Origin: Bacteriovoracaceae bacterium
GTDB taxonomy: Bacteria > Bdellovibrionota > Bacteriovoracia > Bacteriovoracales > Bacteriovoracaceae
NCBI GenBank assembly: GCA_023954635.1
Contig: JAGSHI010000009.1
Span: forward strand, 1 to 51,968
Direction: 5' to 3'
DNA: 51,968 nucleotides
The notes below the pieces were generated by a model that saw only the letters and a list, made by a program, of their open reading frames with translations, was not told the DNA's origin and made no database searches. This document shows positions 15,847-22,551 of the stretch, piece by piece (the stretch's first letter is position 1; each line of letters starts with the position of its first letter). Both the position numbers and the translations under genes were made by a program.

Positions 15847-16176
15847 TTAAAATTCTGATGCTAGAATTTTATCTGCTAGAGCTTCGTAATCTACTTTGTA
15901 GGTCCCGTTGTTGATTTGACTCTTGAGTTTTGCAATCTTGTCAGAGTTATCTACTTCTGGACTGGCATCAACAGCTTTTTTAATTCTTGAAAAATCTCTT
16001 ATCGCGTCTGGTATATTAACCTTGGCATCAGTCTTACTGGCCTCAAGTTCTTTGATTCTGTCTAGACCATTTCTTTTAAGGGCCGCTCTTTGAAGTTCCG
16101 TTTTCTTATTCGTAACTTTTGTTTGACGACTGTGCGGAAAGAAGCCTGCACGTGAAGCCGAATCAACATTACTCAT
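15847..16176 (-). CDS. flgM: Anti-sigma-28 factor FlgM
   Basis: 109 residues. The C-terminal half carries the sigma-28-binding region: PEVDNSDKIAKLKSQINNG and TYKVDYEALADKILASEF are near-textbook FlgM. The N terminus is Lys/Arg-rich and probably disordered, as usual. FlgM holds FliA inactive until the hook is done, then leaves through the flagellar export gate, so late genes switch on. Its presence implies a fliA elsewhere. The coding region overlaps the flgJ end by 8 bases. Confidence 0.93.
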   Translation of the reverse strand: MSNVDSASRAGFFPHSRQTKVTNKKTELQRAALKRNGLDRIKELEASKTDAKVNIPDAIRDFSRIKKAVDASPEVDNSDKIAKLKSQINNGTYKVDYEALADKILASEF

Positions 16177-16651
16177 TACTTTCCCCCTGTTGGGATTTTG
16201 GAGTCATCTGTATTCCTGAAACTCCATTTTGCTGTTCATTTTGGTATAGCTTAATTTTATTCTTTGCTTGGTTTTGTGCTGCTAGTTGTGCTTTGTAACT
16301 ATTGTAACCAAGCTCTGTTCTTTTATATTTAGGATAGATCTGATCGAGAATCATTCCTTTAAGGCCAAGACCTTCACCTGTTTCGGCCATAGTCTTTGCT
16401 CTCTCTGCAGTTGTAATAGACTTGTAATAACTTGTGGCCTGGCTATCAGGAGATTCACTTGGAACAGTTTTTTCCATTTGATCAATCATGAACCTTGCAA
16501 ATTCTTGTTCAAAACCTGAAGCAACTTTTTTATATGGCTCTGGAATAAAGCGAGTATCGTCTTGGATTACTTTTTTAGCATCCTTGAGATTCAGTCCGTG
16601 TGAATTAGACTGACTTTTTTGAATGTTGAGATCAATTCCCTTGGTTTTCAA
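16169..16651 (-). CDS. flgJ: Rod-cap/scaffold protein FlgJ, N-terminal domain only
   Basis: 160 residues covering only the rod-binding domain: KKVASGFEQEFARFMIDQME (about 41-60) and TMAETGEGLGLKGMILDQIY match the FlgJ N-terminal family. There is no C-terminal glucosaminidase domain, as in many alpha-, delta- and epsilon-type flagellar systems, so another enzyme must open the peptidoglycan. TTG start preceded by GGAAGAG. The C-terminal 45 residues are Gln/Asn/Lys-rich. A 119-base gap separates it from flgI and holds a possible promoter. Confidence 0.88.
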   Translation of the reverse strand: MKTKGIDLNIQKSQSNSHGLNLKDAKKVIQDDTRFIPEPYKKVASGFEQEFARFMIDQMEKTVPSESPDSQATSYYKSITTAERAKTMAETGEGLGLKGMILDQIYPKYKRTELGYNSYKAQLAAQNQAKNKIKLYQNEQQNGVSGIQMTPKSQQGESNE

Positions 16652-16710
16652 ATCAACTCTTCCTAAGTTTTTACTGACCTTTCAATCCTTGAATGGCCCT
16701 TAACCCCTTT

Positions 16711-16740
16711 ATTTTAGCACTTCCCGGCAATATTATCCAA
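16711..16740 (-). promoter_or_regulatory. Possible internal promoter before flgJ
   Basis: Minus strand TTGGAT (16740-16735), 18-base spacer, TAAAAT (16716-16711), in the only sizeable gap inside the flagellar operon. It could give flgJ-M-N-K-L extra transcription. Confidence 0.35.
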
Positions 16741-16770
16741 TAGAGGGGCGTCCTCGGACATTATTACCTA

Positions 16771-17775
16771 TTAAATTAGTTCAATATCAGCGATCAGGCT
16801 TCCGTTGTTCTTAAGTGCCTGAAATATTGAAATTAAATCTTCTGGTGTTGCGCCAAAAGCGTTAAGGCTTTTGACCAAATCGTTTAATGTAGTCTTTTTG
16901 TCGACAAAGTAGAGAGCTTGACCGTTTTGCTTAGCTCCTCCTCCGCCATCTCCCTTAACTTCAATTGTTAAGTCACCGTGACTAATGGCCACTGGTTGGA
17001 GTGAAATCTCACCACCGGCGACAATTGTTCCAGTCCTTTCGTTAATAACAATTTTAGCTTTGTTGTCTTGATTAACTCTGAAGTTTTCGATTATTGCCAT
17101 CAGATGAACAACTTTTCTCTGGTAGTGAACAGGAATAACAAGATCAACAGTTGTTGAATCTTTTGCAGAAGCATACTTGCCACCAAGCTCTTCATTAATA
17201 ATCTTTTCAATTCTAGCAGCTGTCGTGAAATCAGCAGTATTTAAACTTAAACGTAATGATTTCTTCTTTTCAAATTCTAAGTTAACTTCTCGCTCAACTG
17301 TCGCACCACCTGGAATTTTAGCAGTCGTTGCAAACTTCTTACCTTGCTCTAGTCCACCAATTGAAAGTTGACCGCTGGTGATACCGTATATTTTTCCATC
17401 ACCGGCCTTGAGTGGGGTCACGAGTAAAGTTCCTCCGGCTAAACTTGAAGCATCTCCGATAGAGCTGACTGTAACATCAAGCTTTTGACCAATTCTTGCG
17501 AAAGGAGGAAGTTTGGCCGTCACAATTACTGCAGCAACATTTTTTGAACTGATTTCATTTTGAGGATTTAGCCCAAGTTTTTGAAACATTCTTTTGAGAG
17601 AAGTGTTCGTAATTTCACCTCCACCATCTCCTGTTCCATTAAGTCCAATAACTAACCCATATCCAATAACGGGGTTTTCTCTTACACCTTTAACACTAAC
17701 GAGATCTTTTATTCTGCTTGGTTTAGCAACAGCAGCGGAAGAAATCAGTAAGAGAGCAATAACAAGTTTTTTCAT
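16771..17775 (-). CDS. flgI: Flagellar P-ring protein FlgI
   Basis: 334 residues with a Sec signal peptide (MKKLVIALLLISSAAVAKPS, cleavage near residue 17). Strong FlgI blocks: RIKDLVSVKGVRENPVIGYG, VIGLNGTGDG, KLPPFARIGQKLDVTVSSIG and NERTGTIVAGGEISL. FlgI forms the periplasmic P ring around the rod. Length is slightly under the usual 345-365 precursor. SD GAGGTAG before ATG. It follows flgH by three bases. With flgA and flgH it shows a complete outer-membrane bushing. Confidence 0.96.
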   Translation of the reverse strand: MKKLVIALLLISSAAVAKPSRIKDLVSVKGVRENPVIGYGLVIGLNGTGDGGGEITNTSLKRMFQKLGLNPQNEISSKNVAAVIVTAKLPPFARIGQKLDVTVSSIGDASSLAGGTLLVTPLKAGDGKIYGITSGQLSIGGLEQGKKFATTAKIPGGATVEREVNLEFEKKKSLRLSLNTADFTTAARIEKIINEELGGKYASAKDSTTVDLVIPVHYQRKVVHLMAIIENFRVNQDNKAKIVINERTGTIVAGGEISLQPVAISHGDLTIEVKGDGGGGAKQNGQALYFVDKKTTLNDLVKSLNAFGATPEDLISIFQALKNNGSLIADIELI

Positions 17776-17778
17776 TTT

Positions 17779-18543
17779 CTACCTCAACACATTAACGGAA
17801 CTTTCTAAAATATTATCTGAGTGAATAGAGTTTTCATCGTCGATATCTTTACGTGATATTAACGCCTGAATCTCTATTAAACGTTTTCTGTTTTTATATA
17901 AGAGATGCTTACGACCTCTAAGTAAAAGGTGATCGCTATTAATTTCCTCAATCACGACACTTGAGATTTTATCGTGAACTTTCTTACCATCTGGAGAAGG
18001 TTCAGCGGCTTCAGCTGTTTTTGCATCAGGTTTTTCTTCTTTACCTTTTTCGCCCTTAGCTCCACGTTTCTTTCTTCTCTTGGGTGGATCTGGAAAGGCC
18101 CTTTTTAGCTCCATTGTAATATCGCCCTTTAGTCTTCCAAGGACATTAATTAAGATAATGTCACCATTTCTTTTCTTTTCGATTTTTTGAAAGAGTTGGT
18201 TGTCATCTGAGGCCCAAAGCGATGCTTGGTTACCATTGTCATTTAAATCTTCAGCGGTATATCTCTTTTTAGCCGCAGTCTCGGGCTTATATTGTCTTCT
18301 TGTTGAAGGGGGAGCGTAACGATTTTGAGCAGAGGAGACTCGTTTTTTTCGATTTCCAGAAATAAACTCACGACCACCCTGACGGTAAAGGTCAAAATTA
18401 TCATTCTTTTTATTTCGATATTTACTCGGTTTTACTCGACCTTGTCTTCTGTCTTCTCTATCGAGTTGTTTGTGAACTCGATTGATATAAGATGAGCAAC
18501 TAGTAAAAAATAAAAGTCCTACAATTACTGAGATTCTAATCAT
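17779..18543 (-). CDS. flgH: Flagellar L-ring lipoprotein FlgH (divergent)
   Basis: 254 residues. Lipoprotein signal MIRISVIVGLLFFTSC with Cys16. Conserved FlgH pieces are recognisable but divergent: SLWASDDNQLF and GDIILINVLG (about 108-136), then the C-terminal VVIEEINSDHLLLRGRKHLL and ALISRKDIDDENSIHSDNI. Between lies a Lys/Arg/Glu/Pro-rich low-complexity insert (about residues 153-192) and the N-terminal mature part is Arg-rich, both unusual. FlgH forms the outer-membrane L ring. Position between flgA and flgI supports the call. The ATG overlaps the flgA stop by four bases. Confidence 0.87.
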   Translation of the reverse strand: MIRISVIVGLLFFTSCSSYINRVHKQLDREDRRQGRVKPSKYRNKKNDNFDLYRQGGREFISGNRKKRVSSAQNRYAPPSTRRQYKPETAAKKRYTAEDLNDNGNQASLWASDDNQLFQKIEKKRNGDIILINVLGRLKGDITMELKRAFPDPPKRRKKRGAKGEKGKEEKPDAKTAEAAEPSPDGKKVHDKISSVVIEEINSDHLLLRGRKHLLYKNRKRLIEIQALISRKDIDDENSIHSDNILESSVNVLR

Positions 18544-19424
18544 AACTCTATCACCACTTTGTTGTAATCAACCACTTTTCCAACTAACACTTTTTTGGAA
18601 CGAGGGTTTCTAAGTTGAATCATTTCACCAAACTTTCCATTACCAAGAGGAATTGCTTTACCTGATAAATTCATGGTTTTGTTTTTAAGAATCACTGTCG
18701 CTGCTCTTCCCTGTCTTACAAGGTTAGACGGAGTTATGTGATTGAACTTTAACGGCTCTCCTTTAGGGAGAGGTCTCGTCAACTTATAGAAAACGAGCTT
18801 TTCTTTATTCGTAAAATAACTTTCTGGTTTTGTTGTTAGAACTCTTGTCGATTCAAACTGAGAGGGGGTGATTCCATCGTTGCTAATTTGAAGGTCTGTC
18901 TTTGGAACAATGGCCATCGTTTCAACCTTTAAACTGGCCTTGAACCATTCAGTTCTATTAGATGACTTAATTGGATCAACAATAATGAGATTAATGCTTT
19001 TTGATCCGAGCGTTTTACAAAAATCACAACTAAATTCAAGTCTTTCATTTTGATTCATTTTTATAGCTGACTTGCCTGCTAAAAACTTGATATCAGTCCA
19101 GACCCACTTATTAAAAGTTTCAAAATGGTTTCCAAGAGTCTGTCTCATTGTTGAAATTTGAATTCTTCTAGGAGTAATTTTTATATTCTCTGGAAACTCT
19201 TTTTTTACCATTGAGCTTCGAAGTGTTCCATTTGAAGAGCTGATAACTTCTAAAAACTTAATTTTAGATTTATCTTTGCAGTTTTCAGCTGTCGCAATGT
19301 CATTAAAGCTTAATCTGTCACCATCAACGATAACAATTTTAGCTGAGCTCTTAATGTGACAAATCCCAGCAGCATTGGCCGGGACGACAACGAATAAAAA
19401 CATGAAAAATAAAGTTATCTTCAT
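18540..19424 (-). CDS. flgA: Flagella basal body P-ring formation protein FlgA
   Basis: 294 residues with a Sec signal peptide (MKITLFFMFLFVVVPANAAG, cleavage near residue 18). The C-terminal half is the SAF/ChapFlgA-type domain: LTRPLPKGEPLKFNHITPSN, VRQGRAATVILKNKTMNLSG and GEMIQLRNPRSKKVLVGKV. FlgA is the periplasmic chaperone for P-ring assembly. The N-terminal 130 residues are less conserved. It is encoded between flgG (three-base gap) and flgH (four-base overlap). Confidence 0.9.
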   Translation of the reverse strand: MKITLFFMFLFVVVPANAAGICHIKSSAKIVIVDGDRLSFNDIATAENCKDKSKIKFLEVISSSNGTLRSSMVKKEFPENIKITPRRIQISTMRQTLGNHFETFNKWVWTDIKFLAGKSAIKMNQNERLEFSCDFCKTLGSKSINLIIVDPIKSSNRTEWFKASLKVETMAIVPKTDLQISNDGITPSQFESTRVLTTKPESYFTNKEKLVFYKLTRPLPKGEPLKFNHITPSNLVRQGRAATVILKNKTMNLSGKAIPLGNGKFGEMIQLRNPRSKKVLVGKVVDYNKVVIEL

Positions 19425-19428
19425 TTAT

Positions 19429-20289
19429 TTACCTTATGTTATTCACAGTCTGTAGCATTTGATCTGCAACACCCATGACTTTTGAATTCATTTCATATGC
19501 CCTTTGGGCCTTAATTAAATTTGTCATTTCATTCATCACACTGACGTTTGAAGTTTCAAGTGATCCTTGCATAATACTTCCGGCATTATTTTGTCCGGCT
19601 ATATTTTGAATAGGCTGACCACTTGATCTCGTCACTTGATATAGGTTCCCCCCAGCGCTTCGAAGGCCAACAGGGTTAACAAAAGTAAATACTGGGATCT
19701 GACCGGTATTCGTCGGATCAGTTTGTCCATTTAAGTAAACTTCTACTGTCCCATCTTCTGCGACGTGAACACTTTTTGTAGCTGGTGGTAGAGCAAGTGA
19801 AGGAAAGACTTTGTAACCGTGTTTAGTGACAAGGTTTCCTCCGGCATCCACGTTAAAAGCACCGTCTCTAGAGTAGCGAACTTCACCGTTCGGAAGAATG
19901 ACACCGAAAAAACCATCTCCAGTAATCATCATGTCGAAAGGACGATTCGTAATTTGAGCACTTCCGGGAGTAAACTCTTTTCGTGTTGCAGAGACTTTCG
20001 CACCAGAACCAATTTGAACTCCAACATTATAAAGAGAGTTGTTACTTGATCTTGATCCAGCATCTTGGACTGTTTCGTATAAAAGGTCTTCAAACTCTGT
20101 TCGAGACTTTTTATAGCCAACAGTATTTACGTTGGCGATATTTTGAGAAATCGTATTGACGTTCACTTCTTGTGCCGTCATCCCTGTTGCTGCAGTATTA
20201 AGAGCTTTCAGCATTGAAAAAGATTTCGATGCATGAAAGAGAAACAGACAAATGATAAGGGCCCTTGCAGTTCTAAAACTAATTCTCAC
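19429..20289 (-). CDS. flgG: Distal rod protein FlgG with N-terminal signal-like extension
   Basis: From the GTG at 20289 the product is 286 residues. Canonical FlgG begins at the ATG at 20214 (MLKALNTAATGMTAQEVNVN), and the blocks ISQNIANVNTVGYKKSRTEF and MNEMTNLIKAQRAYEMNSKV are diagnostic. I chose GTG 20289 because AGGAG (20299-20295) is spaced five bases before it, right at the flgF-flgG junction, while ATG 20214 has no Shine-Dalgarno. The extra 25 residues contain Arg residues and a hydrophobic stretch (ALIICLFLFHASKSFS) resembling a Sec signal peptide, odd for a rod protein exported by the flagellar type III route. GTG 20295 is too close to the SD. Function is confident, start less so. 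Confidence 0.9.
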   Translation of the reverse strand: MRISFRTARALIICLFLFHASKSFSMLKALNTAATGMTAQEVNVNTISQNIANVNTVGYKKSRTEFEDLLYETVQDAGSRSSNNSLYNVGVQIGSGAKVSATRKEFTPGSAQITNRPFDMMITGDGFFGVILPNGEVRYSRDGAFNVDAGGNLVTKHGYKVFPSLALPPATKSVHVAEDGTVEVYLNGQTDPTNTGQIPVFTFVNPVGLRSAGGNLYQVTRSSGQPIQNIAGQNNAGSIMQGSLETSNVSVMNEMTNLIKAQRAYEMNSKVMGVADQMLQTVNNIR

Positions 20290-20300
20290 ACTCACTCCTA

Positions 20301-21146
20301 TTAAAATCTTGAAATTTCATTTACTGACTTTCCACTAATTTGATCGTAGGCCTTAATTACTTTTTGAATACTTTCAAAGTGTCTATTGGCCTTAATCAAT
20401 GCCGACATTTCTTGAACGGCATTCACATTCGATTGTTCAACAAACCCTTGATGAACAGCAGTTTTCGGTGGATCGACTTTTATATTTTTAAAATCTTTAT
20501 TTATAAAATGAGATTGCCCTTCTTTTGTAAGAGCATGGATATCGTTGAACTCAACGAGAGATAGGTCTGAAACTTTTTGGCCTTTGGCAAAAATTTCACC
20601 TTGTAGATTAATTGATGGCCTCGCTGAATCGAGAGGCATCGTTATTATTCTATTCGTTGGATCCGTCACTTGAGCTGGAGCATTTTCTCCGGCATTTTCT
20701 ATTGCTGCTAAATCTAGCTTAGATAAGACTGGAAAGCCTTGAGAAGTGACAAGTTGCCCTTGATTATTAAGAGTAAAAGTTCCACGACGTGTATAGCGTA
20801 TTCCATTCGGGGTAAGGACTTCAAAAAATCCTTTTCCATGAAGAGCAAAGTCTAGATGATTTCCTGTTGGAGCCAGCTGACCTTGTTGATGATTTGTATA
20901 TGATCCATCAATTTTGACTTGTGCTTTTTCTGCGCCCTGAGATTGGTAAAAATCATCAGGTGACCATTCTTTTCTCGGCAGGTTTATGTCTTCTAAACCT
21001 TTCTCGAGAACCTTCAGGTATTCCTTGAAGGCGAGCTGGTCCTTCTTGAAGCCTGGTGTATTGGCATTTGCAACATTGTTAGCAATAGTCTCAACATTCC
21101 TTTGTTGAGCAATTGCTCCTGAAAGTGGTACCCAGAGATCTTTCAA
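20301..21146 (-). CDS. flgF: Proximal rod protein FlgF
   Basis: 281 residues. Rod/hook signature NVETIANNVANANTPGFKKD near the N terminus, LDFALHGKGFFEVLTPNG in the middle and the conserved C-terminal helix EMSALIKANRHFESIQKVIK. FlgF forms part of the rod with FlgG. The TTG start has a perfect AGGAGG (21156-21151) upstream. It is the first gene of the long minus-strand flagellar operon. I found no convincing sigma-54 or sigma-28 promoter in the 230-base gap upstream. FlgF and FlgG are similar, and adjacency to a clear FlgG makes FlgF the best name. Confidence 0.9.
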   Translation of the reverse strand: MKDLWVPLSGAIAQQRNVETIANNVANANTPGFKKDQLAFKEYLKVLEKGLEDINLPRKEWSPDDFYQSQGAEKAQVKIDGSYTNHQQGQLAPTGNHLDFALHGKGFFEVLTPNGIRYTRRGTFTLNNQGQLVTSQGFPVLSKLDLAAIENAGENAPAQVTDPTNRIITMPLDSARPSINLQGEIFAKGQKVSDLSLVEFNDIHALTKEGQSHFINKDFKNIKVDPPKTAVHQGFVEQSNVNAVQEMSALIKANRHFESIQKVIKAYDQISGKSVNEISRF

Positions 21147-21376
21147 ACACCCTCCTGGTGCTTTTGTTCACTACCTCTATGTTACCTTTGAGGGTGCCAA
21201 AAACTCCACATGGGCAATTTTGTCCACTGCGGCTAATCTGTTGAAAACTCTACACTTTTACTGTTAAAACTGAGTAAAATAGACAGAAGTAAGGCCCTTT
21301 GGGGGAGAAATAATTTCATGCCGAGACGTAGATTGATTCAATTTTTTGACGCGTCTCTTAAATTTAAGGACTAATT

Positions 21377-21592
21377 ATGGCAGAGAAAAAAAGTCAGACA
21401 TTTGAAAAGCAATTAGAGTCTCTTGAAGAAATTGTAGACCTTCTCGAATCAGGAGATTTGAACTTAGATGATTCTCTTAAGAAGTTTGAGGAAGGTGTTA
21501 AACTATTCAAGACCTGTAAAGACAAACTGTCGAAGGCAGAGAAAAAAATTGCAGTACTTAATGAAGCTTTAAGTGAAGAAGAGATTGATTAA
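21377..21592 (+). CDS. xseB: Exodeoxyribonuclease VII small subunit XseB
   Basis: 71 residues, the normal XseB size: QTFEKQLESLEEIVDLLESG and LNLDDSLKKFEEGVKLFKTC, followed by a C-terminal helix KAEKKIAVLNEA. XseB coats the XseA large subunit to form the single-strand-specific nuclease. xseA is not in this window. AAGGA sits before the ATG. The next gene starts inside its last 20 bases, so the two are coupled. Confidence 0.93.
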   Translation: MAEKKSQTFEKQLESLEEIVDLLESGDLNLDDSLKKFEEGVKLFKTCKDKLSKAEKKIAVLNEALSEEEID

Positions 21593-22547
21593 AAAATTAC
21601 CTATCATTATATCTATTTTAATTTTGTCCTCGTGTGGTCAGATGAATCCAAAGCCAGAAGCTCCAAGCTCCTTGGGCGTAGATGCATTTAAGACAGACAA
21701 TAGATTAGTTCCAGATATCAAAGGAAAGACAGAGCCTATAAATGCATTGGGGCCTATACCAACTGATAACATTTCTGGCGACAAGAGTAAGAATAAAAAT
21801 AAAATCCCTGCAGTATCGCTTGTTCTTGGACCAGGCCTTAACCGAGTAAGATGCTATATACCGATTTTAAAATTTCTAGAAAAGGAAGAAGTCAAAATCC
21901 ATATCATCTCCGGAAGTGGAATGGGCGCGATTATGGCCAGTATGTACGCTCTAGGAATAACACCGGATAAAATGGAATGGTTATTTCATAAATTTAGTAG
22001 AAAGGTCAGAAAACTCAAACCATACAGAAAAGAGTGGTTGAAACTAGTTGATGAAATTTTTCTTAAAAAGCTTAAAGGAAAAAAGATTCAAAATGGAAAT
22101 AGACGCTTAATCCTTTCATTGTACAACGCAGAAAAAGGTAAATTAGTTTACCTTTCTAGAGGGGATCTCTATTGGACATTGAAGCATCACATGAAATTAA
22201 TTCCTCAAGGGAAAAAATCGATTTATATGGCGCCTTTTCACAAGGAGATTTACAATCAAATGGAGATGAAAAGACTTGGCGCAGACATAGTTGCCGGTTT
22301 AGATGTGTTAACACATTCTGTTGAGTTTAGCCGTGTCGATCACTTTCTTCTTGGTACATATGGAAAGGCATCAGCAATTGCCAAAAAAGAATTAGAGGCC
22401 TTAGATATATTTGAAAATATAAATAAAAAGTCTCCTGATCTAGATTCTTTCGAGGGGATGCCAGAATACCTTCAAGGGTGTGCATCTTTTGGTGTTGCTT
22501 TTGCAAAACGTTTAAAGAGTCATATATTGACGTGGAAAAAAGAGTAA
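21573..22547 (+). CDS. Patatin-like lipoprotein lacking catalytic residues
   Basis: 324 residues from GTG, with a lipoprotein signal (KKLPIIISILILSSC, lipobox LSSC, Cys21). Residues 80-245 align by eye with patatin/RssA-type phospholipases: SLVLGPGLNRVRCYIPILKF replaces the usual GGGxRG start, IISGSGMGAIMASMYALG the nucleophile elbow, and APFHKEIYNQ then LGADIVAGLDVL the DGG loop. The catalytic serine of GxSxG is glycine (GSGMG, 114-118) and the Asp of DGG/DGA is absent (APF, 220-222). A lipase is therefore unlikely. It may be a binding or scaffold protein of the periplasm. It overlaps xseB and is four bases before the PBP gene, hinting at a cell-wall role. Confidence 0.72.
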   Translation: MKKRLIKKLPIIISILILSSCGQMNPKPEAPSSLGVDAFKTDNRLVPDIKGKTEPINALGPIPTDNISGDKSKNKNKIPAVSLVLGPGLNRVRCYIPILKFLEKEEVKIHIISGSGMGAIMASMYALGITPDKMEWLFHKFSRKVRKLKPYRKEWLKLVDEIFLKKLKGKKIQNGNRRLILSLYNAEKGKLVYLSRGDLYWTLKHHMKLIPQGKKSIYMAPFHKEIYNQMEMKRLGADIVAGLDVLTHSVEFSRVDHFLLGTYGKASAIAKKELEALDIFENINKKSPDLDSFEGMPEYLQGCASFGVAFAKRLKSHILTWKKE

Positions 22548-22551
22548 ATGA

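Noticed and set aside
21185-21215. TGGCAC on the minus strand before flgF as a sigma-54 -24 box
   Set aside because: No GC-containing TTGC box at the required -12 position; AAGG is found instead.
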